A DNA stretch of 64,000 nucleotides from Typhlomys cinereus (Eukaryota; Chordata; Mammalia; Rodentia; Platacanthomyidae), in assembly GCA_023101885.1 (NCBI GenBank), contig JALPQD010000089.1, positions 6,123,087-6,187,086 on the forward strand. The letters run 5' to 3'. The position numbers were made by a program, and so were the translations under genes. Below are positions 1 through 10,695 of this stretch, one piece after another (positions within the stretch are counted from its first letter, which is position 1; every line of letters starts with the position of its first letter). The notes under the pieces were generated by a model. The model saw only the letters and a program-made list of their open reading frames with translations. It ran no database searches and was not told the DNA's origin.

Positions 1-935
1 ATAGGTAGACTAATAAGCAATAATTTACATATTTACAATTGCTTCATCCAATCTACAAAGGTTATCCAGCTCTTCATTAAGTTTTACTTTTAAAATGCAA
101 TATGCTTTTGTGATGTATAGTTAGTTACTGTACATTTTTCCCAGATTTTCCTCTGTCTTTAATATTATGATGCTACTAAAAATGCCGTGTTATAAATTTA
201 TATTTTTATTATTAACCATTAATATATAAATGCAATTAATTTGATGTTCTCCTACATTTCACTAAATTGACTTACTCTAATATACTTTTGGTAGACTTCA
301 ACAGGTATTTTACATACATAATCATGTCTTCTCCAAGTAAAACAATTTTACATTATACTTACAGTCTAAACCTACCTTCTATTTCTTTTTCCTATTTTGT
401 TACATAAGTTAGAACCATAGAAGTAGAAATAATTAAAAAAAAACAGCTTTGCTTGCCTTGTGGCTGTAAGGAATAATATGTAGTCTTTCTCATTAAATTA
501 GAGGCTAATATAAATACTCAAATATTTGACATTTAATATTAAATTTCTATTAAGTAGTCAAATAACCATTGGGCTTAAATATTAAAATATATTTTATCCA
601 TTTGAAAAATTTGCCTTCTTCTCCAAATCTCTTTTACCTATCACTGTCATAGTGATTACAACTGCTACTACATATATACTTCTATTTAATTAGACAATGG
701 TCAACATGCAAGTGAAGAAATAAACTTTACACCTGTTTTTCAAGGGAGATGCATTGAAGGAGAGAGAGTACTGGAACTATATCCTAAGAAATGATTTCAG
801 CCTCCAGGTCTGCAAATACCCAAATTAGAAGAACTTTCACATTTTAGCTCAATTATCCCATCTTCAAATTCTGATCATATTCTTAATGTCTCCTTTGGGT
901 TCTTCCATTTCAGTCCAGCCCCTGTGCACACAGAT
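1..935. other. AT-rich stretch, nothing recognised
   Basis: AT-rich, apparently single-copy DNA with short A and T runs. I see no long open frame, no paired splice sites and no repeat I can name. Confidence 0.5.
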
Positions 936-939
936 GTGT

Positions 940-978
940 GCGTGCATGCACACACGCTCACACACATACACACAGTGA
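940..978. repeat. imperfect (CA)n microsatellite
   Basis: Alternating purine-pyrimidine run mixing GTGC, CACA and CATA units. The interruptions suggest an old, decayed array. Confidence 0.75.
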
Positions 979-1049
979 AAGAGAGGTAATCACATCAGTA
1001 ATCACATCATCTTAGTATTCTATACATCGTTTGCTTCCTTCCCTTCTTC

Positions 1050-1235
1050 TGCCACATCCTTAATTCAACCTACCACCATCTGCCACCAGGTCTGCACAGC
1101 AGGCTCCTTACTGGTTCCCCTACCACCTGCTTGTCTCCCTCTCCTCTACCATCACTCAGAGTCAGTATTTTCTCAGAATAAAGCTTCCCCTATCACTCAC
1201 TTGCTTAGAAGTCTTTCAAACTTCATGAGGGCAGT
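1050..1235 (+). repeat. possible L2-like LINE fragment
   Basis: CT-rich text with CACCTGCTTG, CAGAATAAAGCTTCCC and CTTTCAAACTTCATGAGG resembles the central part of L2/CR1-type LINEs as I remember it. The match is short and diverged, so this is tentative. Confidence 0.3.
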
Positions 1236-2474
1236 TCTTAGGGCAATGCTTTGTGTAGCTCCAGCTCAGCAGCCTCTACCTCTTTCTGCTGCTTGAGTCC
1301 TTCCTGTGATAGGAGATCTCTCCCCTTAGCAGCTCCTACAGCTCTCAGGGCTGCAGGTTCTGGAGTCAAACTGCTTCTTTTAACAACGGGCTTATCCAAG
1401 TCTTCTGAGCCTTCCCATGTCTCGGTAGCCTGGATTTTTAAAACAAGATAAAAGCTGTGCATGAGTCATAAGTCTGTAAGAATACAATGAGATTTGTCAC
1501 ATAAAGCCCTTAAAAACAGACTTGGTTCATAGGTAGAACACCATCCATTGCCACCGTTTATTTCTTTAATGTTCACACTATATTGACAAGGGTCCCCAAG
1601 CCTCTCCAAGAGACTGTGGAGAGAGGGTTAATGCTGGATGGGGGTGCAGAAGGTGCTTTATTCAATGGCAAAAAGAAATTAGAAATATTCAAAAGCATGA
1701 GAATTCAATGAGGCAAGAGAGGAAAAACTCCCAGAGCCACCTTGAATAGGGCGAGCTCTCTCTACAGCGTCTTGATTCTTTCCTTCCTTCCAGTCTATGC
1801 TAATCTCCACCTCCGAGCCCTGGGTACCACCAGTAAATGAACGGTTCTCATGCACAGTCACGCCCACCTCTTTCAGGAGGACAGAGGAGGGCCCCTGGCC
1901 TGCAGAAGATAGTAATTTCCTCCGACTTTGTCATTGTGAATTTTATTAGACCGGCGCCTTCATTTCTAAAGCAAGAGGTTTGTTTAGTTATTGCCTCCTC
2001 TTTCCTCCCCCCCCCCCCGTCTCACTTCTTTTGCAACGTTTAAGGACTTTAATTAGAGCAATGAAAAATATACCAATTTTGTCCCCCCCCCATTTTTAAT
2101 AACAAGTGAAAGTTGAGAGACAGCTCTAGGTGAACTCTGTGTGAAAGCTGCTGCCAATCGAAAGTTTCATTTTTCACTGCTTCTAGGCCCATTCTGAGTG
2201 CTGAGACTTGCGAATGAGCTCTGATGATGGTATTCTTGGTCCCAGATGGGTAAGGGCTACTATGAGACTAGAGAGGACTCGGCTAGGGTAGCCACTTACC
2301 CTCAGGGGGTGAATAAAATGTAAGCTCTCCTGTGGGGTTTTCTTGGAAGGACTGGAGGGGGTGTTTGATGGCTAGCCCCCATGCCCTCTTGGGGCCTTCC
2401 TGATCCTTCATTTATTTCTTTGTCCACAGCAAGCTTTCAGGAAGCCTCAAGGTGCTCCCCAGTCGTTTTTAACT
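1236..2474. other. unique DNA, nothing recognised
   Basis: Mixed-composition DNA with no supported gene. It holds a C run at about 2007-2018 and a shorter one near 2083-2091. The open frames of 60-75 codons on both strands are unremarkable in length and lack splice context. Confidence 0.45.
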
Positions 2475-2490
2475 AAGCACAAGTAATTTT

Positions 2491-2802
2491 TTTTAAATAT
2501 TTATTTTTCCCCAATCATAGAAGTTTGGTCTCCTACCTTCCTCCACCCCTCCCCAGTCCCCCTTGCATCCTCCCTCCCCTTTCTCCTTCCTTTCATCCCT
2601 TCCCTCCCCTTCTCCCAGTGCCTTCTCCTTCTCCCCTCCCATCCCCTGGAGCATCCTTTAGTGTGAATGCCAAACTTCCCTCTGAGTCCTCCACTTTAGT
2701 GAGGTGTAAGGACCCAGTGGTATTGCCCAGAGCCCTTTCTTGGGCTCCTCTTTAGTATGAACACTATTATGACTGTTAATCCCTTGCCTCTAAGGATCCT
2801 AG
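2491..2802 (-). mobile_element. L1 3' UTR insertion, antisense, truncated
   Basis: The insert opens with a T run (the poly-A tail read on the other strand). A C-rich CTCCCTCCC tract follows, then GGAGCATCCTTTAGTGTG and GAGGTGTAAGGACCCAGTGG, shared with three other copies in the window. It is flanked by a 16-bp duplication, AAGCAYAAGTAATTTT, at 2475-2490 and 2803-2818 with one mismatch. Poly-A, a G-rich tract on the sense strand, 5' truncation and a 15-18 bp duplication are typical of L1 retrotransposition. No ORF2 sequence remains. Confidence 0.8.
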
Positions 2803-2818
2803 AAGCATAAGTAATTTT

Positions 2819-3477
2819 AAAAAAAAAAGGTTATTCATGTGAATATCCTGATAGAAATTTGGGGTGTTTTTTCTTCATTGACATTAAAAATAAAAAAGAG
2901 CACATGCACATATCAAATTTTTCAGAACTTTTCTTTAGACCACTTTGGTTAGGAAGTATCAACAGGGACCTGGGATCAGTCATGGATAGGTTTTAGAAAA
3001 ATCTGAAAGAAATAAAAGAAAAAAGGAAAGAGGTGAACGAGAAACTTGAAACCCTGCAAGCGAGCCATGAGGATGAGCAGAGGTCACTGAGCGGCCCCAT
3101 GGAGCAAACAGCACCGTACCCTCCGGGGGCTCCCATCCCACTTGCCTTCTGCCCCCTCTTGGAGGTTCAGGGAGACAGACTGCTTGCTGCCTTCAGACTG
3201 TCCACTCTGCTCATCTCGTCCTTGGACCTTAAGCACATCTTCCTAGACCTGCCCATAAGCACGTTGACATAACTTATGGACGATGCTCAGAGTTGTGTGA
3301 GCTGAGATCAGACTATCGGGAGAGCCGGGGGTGGGTGCAGTGGGGCGCCAGCCCTGATAGAGAAGCAGCATGGGGTGGGCGAGCACGGGAGGCTGCCATC
3401 ATGATCCAACCTTCCTTCTGTCCCTTTGTTGTTCGTGGGTACAGAAGTCAGCTACACGTGCCATCAACTGCAAGGCT
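2819..3477. other. unique DNA with one short open frame
   Basis: An open frame runs from 2997 to about 3270 on +, after a TAG at 2994. Its first part is charged and coiled-coil-like (KEIKEKRKEVNEKLETLQ), followed by a proline-rich part (TAPYPPGAPIPLAF). The only upstream acceptor, GGTTTTAG, has a poor pyrimidine tract, and I see no clear donor. I do not recognise the peptide and treat the frame as probably non-coding. Confidence 0.3.
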
Positions 3478-3835
3478 TGCGCTTGGGGCACAGTTGTAAA
3501 GAATTAGTAGTTAAGCCCCAGGCAAACATTGAGGAGACTGACTCAGGAGAGAAGAACCACTCCACAGTGGGTAGGATTATTCCCTGGGCAGGTGGATAAG
3601 ACAGAGAGAACTGACTCAGAAGTTGATGTTCTTTGTATAGTTGGGCAGACGTGAGGTTCGCCCCTCTCTCAGTCTTGTGGCTGTGGTTTGGCCAGTTCCC
3701 TCAGCCCCTAGAGTTGGTATGAATTCTTCTGTCAAGCTGGACCAAGAAGTGTACTGGACAATTGTAAGCCAAAGTAAAACTTCCCTGATTCCTGCCCCCC
3801 CCCAAAAATCTACAAGTATCCTTCCATATTGACTC
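3478..3835 (+). repeat. family A LTR-like repeat, copy 1
   Basis: Shares with the other family A copies the order GGCACAGTTGTAAAG, GGGCAGGTGGATAAGA, a TCTCTCAG motif, CCAGTTCCCTCAG, GTTGGTATGAATTC, TGTCAAGCTGGACC and a decayed poly-A-signal region. The 5' end present in other copies is missing or too diverged to see. Confidence 0.65.
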
Positions 3836-4104
3836 AGTTCACTGAAGGAAGTCTTGCTAAAGCCCTCCAGCTTTTATATCTGCTCTTCCCAAATCCAGGC
3901 AGCTCTCCTGCTCTCTGCTCTGGTTTGCAGAGTGGAAGTCCCACTGCCCACCACCTCCTTCTATGACTGCTTCTCTCCCCTCCCTCCCCTGAACCATCGA
4001 TCCAGGGCTGAGGTGAAGGGTGACGTCTTCCATGTCTCATGGTCCAAGACTGTGCTCTGTCACTTATCAGATAGTGACCTGGAATGGTCCCTCTCTGTTT
4101 GTTC

Positions 4105-4175
4105 CTTTAGTCATTCATTCATTCATTCCACAACTATCTAGACATCCCTCTTCTGTGCTGATCACTTAGCTTCAT
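4105..4175 (-). repeat. L2 3' end fragment
   Basis: TCATTCATTCATTC followed by ACAACTATCTAGACATCCCTC matches the antisense form of the L2 terminus: short ATTC repeats, then a 'stay-in-place' region with consensus AACAAATATTTATTGAGC, here diverged. Confidence 0.45.
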
Positions 4176-4220
4176 TTTTATCTAGAGATTTGACAAAAGT
4201 CTAAATTCAATCTCACTATG

Positions 4221-5260
4221 TCAAAAGAGTACAGGTGTCAACCTGGCAATTGAAGGCTGGGTCTTTGGGCATATTCATGAAGAATTACTAGCTAATGCAA
4301 ATCCTAAGCAAGCCTATAGGAGATGTGTAATTGATGTGGGGAGATTCGGTCCATGGCAGTTGAGATCATCCCTGGTGTATTAGTCAGGGTTCTCGGAAGA
4401 AACAGAATCTATACAATGTAATATATATAAATAAGTTTATTAAAATAACTCACAATAAAAAACAGTGTCATTCAAAGTAGCCACCCACAGCTGCCTCGTT
4501 CTTGTCCGGAATGTTCCACAAAGCCAAAATATCCCAAGAAGGTCTCAAGCCTTTACGTCTCTGGAGGGTCGAAGACGTTAGGTTCCAATGTCAGTGATGA
4601 ACAGTCAACAGCAGCAAGGCCTAGAGACCAGGCTCCAAAGGCAGCGGGAACAGCAACAACATGGTGAAAAAGGTGAAGCTCCAAGTCAGCCAAAGAGCAG
4701 CAGCAGCAACAAAGAAGGCCACGGTGCTCTAAAAGCCAATGGCCCACGCAGAGTGGACTCCACAGAAGTCAACACCACATAAGGGAAGAGCAAATCCCTC
4801 CTCCTTGCACCTCCTATTATCTGGTCCACCACTGGAGAGTCCATTCTGGGCTGGGTTTTCCACGGCAATCAGTCAAGTACCACAGACTTGTTCAGGGGCC
4901 ATTCCAACCATTAACTTTCCACAGTTGTGCCCCAAATAGTCTGCAACTGTCCGGTTGACACCAAAATTCAACCGTAACACCTGGGCAGGTGGATAAGATA
5001 GAGAGCGCTGGTTCAGTCAGTTGAACTACTTTGGCGTACAGACTTCCCAGCAGGTGAGGAAGTGCGTCCCTTTCTTAGCAGTTCCTTAGGTCATGATGTG
5101 GCCACTTAACTCAGGTCCTGATGTTTGCATGAACTTTCCTGCCGTGCTGATCAAGTGCAACCAAGAATCATAAACAAGAGGGAACTTCCTCTAAGTGGTT
5201 TGGATCCTACTTTTGCTCAGCAATGGGGAAAGATGTAACCAACGCGCTTTCCTCATGACT
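4221..5260 (+). repeat. family A LTR-like repeat, copy 2, interrupted
   Basis: The left part (4221-4375) carries GGTGTCAACCTGGCAATTG and the AGGAGATGTGTAATTGATG block. The right part (from 4980) resumes with CCTGGGCAGGTGGATAAG and runs through TTGGCGTACAGACTTCC to a decayed end near 5260. Together they restore the family A order, so this copy existed before the LTR at 4376-4979 inserted into it. Confidence 0.75.
4376..4979 (-). mobile_element. solo LTR (604 bp) nested in family A
   Basis: Bounded by TG at 4376 and CA at 4979 and flanked by perfect 5-bp duplications CCTGG at 4371-4375 and 4980-4984. The left end reads TGTATTAGTCAGGGTTCTC and TTTATT occurs about 60 bp inside it. On the minus strand this is an AATAAA poly-A signal upstream of an LTR 3' end, so the element faces left. 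Five-base duplications and this terminus fit class III (ERVL/MaLR-like) elements. No internal region remains, as expected after LTR-LTR recombination. The open frames inside it are short and non-viral. Confidence 0.82.
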
Positions 5261-6160
5261 TTGTGAGCTAGAAATAATACCAGAGGAAGGCTGAGCACGG
5301 TGATGGAAGCATGAGTGATACTCCCCACGGCTAGCTACTGTTAGCGTTAGCATCGCTAATTCCTCTGCTTCCGAAGGGAGATGCCTAAGGTCTAGTTTTA
5401 AAGATGTAGGTATTAAAGACGCTGCATGCTCAGAAGGGATGAAAGGTGAGTGAAGTGCTTGGTTGCACGAGTGGCAGCAGAGAGATGGGGGAAGTGGATT
5501 TGGGCAGAAAGGCAGAGAATTGAGAGTTTAAGGAGGAAGAACATGATATGCCAGCTGATGTGCCAGGCAGGGAGGCCACGCTGACAGCCAGGCTTCCCGC
5601 CTCTTGGAGGTCTGGGGTTTGTTTTCTAACCGGGGAAGATTTCTACCATTTGTGTAACATTTACAGAGCAAATAGATTTGTGACTGGGGCTTGCAGTGTT
5701 TGCCGTGCCTCTGGTATTTCTCTCATGGCCCGGTGATCTTTTCAGGCGTGTCCCCTTCTTTCCTGGGACATTGTGATGGAACACCAGGATGGCAGGACAG
5801 TAAAGTGGACATGGCTAAAGCCACGCCCCTTTCCTCACCTGTGGCTTCTGGTGGCCGCATTTTTCCAGTCTAGGGACAGGCTATCGCAGCCCAGGGGCTG
5901 CTTGGTTTCATGAACCTGTGCCTGTCTCATGGTCTCACCCACACGCCCCTGGACCCAGAAGTTTGAGTTGCCCCATTCTTCACCTGAAGGCCCAGCGCAC
6001 AGCAAGTGACCAGTTCCTACCTGATGTATGTGACACATAATCATAAAGACCTCACTAGGAGAGGATAAGGGAAGGGAAATAAAACAGCATGTCATAGAAT
6101 GGAAGGATTTGCCTTCACTCCTGGCTTCAGAAGGGATCTGGCCCAAAATGGCAGGTGGTA
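5261..6160. other. unique DNA, nothing recognised
   Basis: Moderate-GC DNA. GCTGAGCACGGTGATGGAAG near 5290 faintly resembles the start of a B1 element but does not continue. ACATTTACAG at 5658-5667 looks like an acceptor, but no open exon with a good donor follows. Confidence 0.4.
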
Positions 6161-6164
6161 ACAA

Positions 6165-6365
6165 AAACCCGAGGCCATGTTGTCACTGTACCTATCAGCT
6201 TCCAGGAAGCAGAGAGTGGACAGGATGCATGTTAGGGCCATAAGGCATCAAGTCCCACCTGTAGTGACCCACTTCCTTCAGCAAAGCTCTGTCTTGTAAA
6301 GGTTTCACAACCTATGAACATGGAACTGACCATTGAGGATCAAATGTTCAAACACATGGACCCGT
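6165..6365 (+). repeat. family D LTR-like fragment
   Basis: CCAGGAAGCAGAGAG, CAAGTCCCACCTGTAGTG, CTTCCTTCAGCAAAGCTC and ATGTTCAAACACATGGACCC are a block shared with the repeat at 16782-17110 and familiar from rodent LTR-like repeats. Only the right half is recognisable. Confidence 0.5.
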
Positions 6366-7574
6366 GGAAGCATTCACATTCAAACTAGAGCAATAATGAC
6401 ACTCAAAAGGTTGAACGGAAAAAAATATCTGAAAAATCTTGAGTTAGAATATTACATTCTATTTTGGTGGTACTTTAGTAGAATATTCTACTTCTGTATT
6501 AATTTTCCTGTTACTGAAGCAGGATGCCTGGAAAAATAACTTATAGGAGGAAAGGTTTCCCAGAGTTCAGTCCGAGGGTGCTTGGCCCCGTATGCCTGGG
6601 AAGAGCATCATGGGAGAGGAGAGTGTGGAGCTGAGTAAGTTCTTCACCTCATGATGGACTGGGAAGAAGAGGGCGGAGTTTAAGAGGGACTACAGGAAGG
6701 AGCCAGGACAGGCTGCAGTAACCCCAAGGCATCATATCAGAAACCCATTCCGCCCAAGTAGACTCTACCTCTTAAGAATACCTTTCCTACCCTGAATCCA
6801 TCAAAGAATTAAAACATTGATTAGCTCACAGCCCTCAGGATCCATCACTTCTCGAAAGCCCATTGGTTGGCAGGCAACAGTCCGGCAAATGAGCCTCTGG
6901 GAGACATTCACTTCCAGCCATGACAGTCAGGAATGGAAAAAAAAAAACGAAGTCTTTCTTTTGTTGAGTTCATTCTGTTTTGGCATTTTAAGTCTATAGT
7001 TCTTAAGTAATGTTTTTTCCAATTTATTTTTGAGCCTATATAAACATGCAGGCAGAATCTAAATAGCCAAAAGCATGGAGAGTTGGTCATTGGCAAGCTG
7101 CAATCCAATATTGCCCCTTAACTATGCTTTCAATTTATTAGCACATAATAAATTCAAGCAAAAATGTTTTAATATGTCTGCAGTACTTAACTACCTGAGA
7201 ATAATTCTAATTATCATTGAGTTTATCATTATGTACTTTTTTCTTTGAATTCTTGAAGAATGATTAAAGATGCAAATGCTGCTAGCTTTGTGAATAATTA
7301 TTGGAATGGAAGATTCATAATTAATCTGACCCCTCCCTGTCAGAAAGGCTTGTGCACACATACAGTAAAACAAAACTCCTTCAAGATGCAATATGATTTA
7401 CATAAGCATGGAACGGAAGAGTTACATGCACAAAATGTTCAGTGTGGTTAGTGGCAATTGCATGAGTCACTTTGGTATCCACAGAATCTCACAGACACAG
7501 TTAAGCAGATAAATGCTTGGTATCCTACTGAATGATGTGACTGAGAAAGGTATCTACAAACAAGTGTCAGTCAG
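6366..7574. other. AT-rich unique DNA, nothing recognised
   Basis: AT-rich with a 10-A run near 6939. I see no supported gene or repeat. Confidence 0.45.
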
Positions 7575-7780
7575 AGGCTGGGGAGATTAGCTCAGAAACT
7601 AAAGACATTGCCTCACAAGCAAAAGGACCTGAGTTCTGATACCTATATCCCTATGTAAAAAACATAAAGCTGAGCAGATAGGAGGTAATATTAACAGTAA
7701 GTTGTATAACCATGGAGCTAACCATCCACCAGAGAGATATAAACCAATGGTTATACAGTTAGTCAATTGAGATGATAACA
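7575..7780 (+). repeat. old tRNA-derived SINE, type I-like
   Basis: The head GGCTGGGGAGATTAGCTCAG, the inner block CCTCACAAGCAAAAGGACCTGAG (tRNA-like A and B boxes), then a degenerate body. It aligns with the type I SINEs at 35294 and 56064 but is much more diverged and has no (CA)n tail. Confidence 0.55.
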
Positions 7781-8043
7781 GTATCACAAGCAGAATTCAC
7801 GAAGAGCTGTGAAAACCCAGACCACATGCATTTATTTAGTCTAGAAAAGGTCAGGTAAGGATTCCATTAGTAAATGACTCAATAAATGATAGTGTGTCAG
7901 TTGGGACAGAAAAAAATGTGTTCCAGTGACATTTTGAGAAAGTACCAAGAAGAATATGCATCTAATTCTGCTTCACCACTTTCGCACCCAGAGAAGAGGC
8001 AGGGTCTTGTTCTTGTAGCCTCCCTCCTGGGACCCAAAGAATT

Positions 8044-8403
8044 TGTAACCGTTACTCTTAACTATTGCTGTGAGAGAACACCTAAAGTCAATCAACTTAA
8101 GGGAGAAAGGGAGGTTTATTCAGCTTACGGTTCCAGAGAGAAGTTACAGTCTCTCAAAGCAGAGGCGGCATGGCTGGCTGGGCAAAGCTGGAGGAGGCCA
8201 AGTCACCGCAGACATCTTGGAAGCTGAGAGCTGCAGAGTGCTTGCTGCAAAGGCCGAATTCTCCTGGAGGTAGGGTGGGACTAATCCAACTCAAGGCCCA
8301 CCCCTTGTGACTGCCTTCCTCCAGCAAGGCTCCACCTCTCAAGGTGCCATGACCTTGCCAAACACATGAAACTGGGGGGTGGGATACATTTCAAACCATG
8401 ACA
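8044..8403 (-). mobile_element. solo MaLR-type LTR (360 bp)
   Basis: TG at 8044 to CA at 8402-8403, with perfect 5-bp duplications GAATT on both sides (8039-8043 and 8404-8408). It ends TTTCAAACCATGACA, the antisense of the TGTCATGGTTTGAAA start typical of MaLR LTRs. GTTTATTCAG near the left end gives AATAAA on the minus strand. It is the same family as the two LTRs at 10337 and 12163, with shared blocks such as GGCCCACCCCTTGTGACTGC and AAGGTGCCATGACCTT. Confidence 0.85.
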
Positions 8404-8408
8404 GAATT

Positions 8409-9080
8409 TCTCAATTAGCCTTCTGCTTTCAATTTCTGAAGGCTTTCTCAACTCTGATGAAGGAGCCTGGTATCTGCTTATCTGTCTCCACCCATTTTGA
8501 GGTTCCATCCCCAACCCATCCTCTCATCCCAACAGCATTGGCTCAAGGAATTCTGTTCTCTATGTGCTCTCAGGTGCAAAGGCACACACTGACAACAGGT
8601 CTCAGTGCTGGCTCAGGCTCATGTCTCTGCTCTGTGGGAAGGGTTGATTTCTTTCTGTCCAGGTAACTACTATGTGGGGGATAAGCATGTCAAGACAAAA
8701 TGACCAGAGTTGTTGATTGAACAATTTCATAGCCTATGACAGAGGAAATATAGCATAGTATGGAACATATAAAAATAAGCATCATTGAGGATGATAATGA
8801 TGGTTATAATGACAACCACACGGGCTGGACACATCTTATCAATTACTACCATTTGTTGTGCATCTATCAAAGAGAAAACTTTGGCTGGATAATGCAAGCC
8901 TGGGGAAGTTTATAAGGGGAAGGAAAGGCAACCAATCAAATAAACACAATTCATAATTTGATATTAAGATAAGTTGCAATAAAAATCAAAAAAAACCTAC
9001 CAGAAACAATATCTGAAAATAACAGAGGAAGATAGCTTCCCAGTTGAAGGATTTTCTACTAAGAAGTAGATATGTTGAGC
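8409..9080. other. unique DNA, nothing recognised
   Basis: No gene or repeat recognised. Contains short A-rich runs near 8985. Confidence 0.4.
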
Positions 9081-9084
9081 AAAG

Positions 9085-9265
9085 ACGTGACTTCCTATGT
9101 GATCTCAAGCAAATTACTCAGACTCAGTTCCTTAAAGTAGAAAAAATTAATTACACTCAGGTTAACTGTAAGAATGTAATAGGATAAGGGGGTGTTAAAG
9201 GGTTATACAGAATTCGTGCCCTGCACAGCAAGTACTCAAAGCTAGTCCTTATTATTCCTTATATT
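9085..9265 (+). repeat. MIR element
   Basis: TATGTGATCTCAAGCAAATTAC, CTCAGTTCCTTAAAGTAG and GCACAGCAAGTACTCAAAGC follow the MIR order: the 'tgtgaccttgggcaagtta' core, 'cctcagtttcctcatctgtaaa', then 'agtaggcactcaata'. It is diverged, as expected for an ancient SINE. Confidence 0.65.
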
Positions 9266-10336
9266 GTCACCTCCCTCATCTCTCGAGTTTCACCTTAATC
9301 TTTCTGAGCCTCTTCCCTGAAATAGAATTGTAACATGTAACAGAATGCTGAGCATTCACCCTCTGCATGATGTCAGCTGCTATTCTGAAGAATGTGATTT
9401 TGAAGAGGTTCATATGACCCTCATTATGATTCTTGACAGTGTTTGAAGCTTACATTACTGGGCTACCATAGCAAGAAATAGCAAATGAGCTATGCTAAAA
9501 ATGTACTTTCCTTCCTTGAGAATAAGCTGATACAAGGCTCTGATATACAGTAATACTGGTCATGGTAGACCACACAGAAGTGGAGATGAAGAAGGCTCCC
9601 TTATCATACAGGGTACCAAGACTCATGAATATAGGAATGAAGAATAGGAATTCTAAATAACAAATAAAGTAATCTCCCCTAAGGCATCTTCATGGTTTGA
9701 GCAGTTACCTGTAGCTACCACCATCCAGAAATATTAAGTGAAAATTTCCCTAAGTAAACATACCATGGTGTTGAATTCATGATAATTCCAAATGGCATTA
9801 GGCAGCCCCATGATGTCCTACCTCAGACTGTGGGTCATCCCCTCCTCCAGCATGCCCACACTCCCTGCCCATGAGTCATTGAGTAGCTGCTTCTGTATCA
9901 GGTCATCTGCCACAGTATCACAAGGCTGAGTGAAGAGACAGTCTTCTTCGACTTTGTAATAAACCCGAAGTGTAAATAAAACCAGAGGTAAAGAGGAGGC
10001 GTCAGGATTCAAAGCATGGAAGGTCAGATTGTTTCTGATGCTAGGTGATGACTCTGTAAAGCATATAGAAAAGCATGGTATAATAGGGTTGGCACTTTGT
10101 GAGGTTTTTAGACTTCCACTGAGGGTCTTGAAACATACCATGTGCAGGGTATGGGGGAACTGGAGCTAATATCTTTGGGGTCAGACATAGTTTGGAGTGT
10201 CATTTAAATCATTCTCCCTTTACAATATGTAACATTGACACATCTTCCAATTTAGACAGATTTTTAAGCCCTTTTCATATCCAGTAACTCACTCGTCCTT
10301 GCATATACCCTTCAAAGAGGCAAGAGGATTAGCTTC
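9266..10336. other. unique DNA, nothing recognised
   Basis: Mixed DNA. A 107-codon open frame on - (9818-10141) lies wholly in apparently unique sequence. It has no recognised domain and no splice context. Confidence 0.4.
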
Positions 10337-10695
10337 TGTACTAGTTACATATTTCTGTTGCTGTGAGAGAAGACCCAAAGTCAAGTAACTTAAGGGAGAA
10401 AGGAAGATTTATTCAGCTTACAGTTCCAGAAGAGATATACGGTCATTCATGACAGAAATGGCATGATTGGCACAAAATCTGGAGTCAGGCTAAGTCATAC
10501 TCATCCAGAAGACATAAAGCTGCAAGACAGCCATCTGCAAGAGCAGGACTCTCCCGGAAGTAAGATGGGACTAATCCACCACAATCAAGGCCCACCCCCT
10601 GTTCCTGCCTTCTTCCTTCAAGGATCTACCTTCTAAAGGTGCCATGACCTTCCCAAATACCTAAGCCTGTGGGGGACACATTTCAAACCATGCCA
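10337..10695 (-). repeat. 3' LTR of the MaLR-type element
   Basis: 359 bp, TGTACTAGTTAC to ACCATGCCA. Its inner neighbour on the minus strand is purine-rich (GAGGGGGCCAAGGGTGGAG), suiting a polypurine tract before a 3' LTR. Blocks match the right LTR, for example CAAAGTCAAGTAACTTAAG and GATTTATTCAGCTTACAG. Confidence 0.82.
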
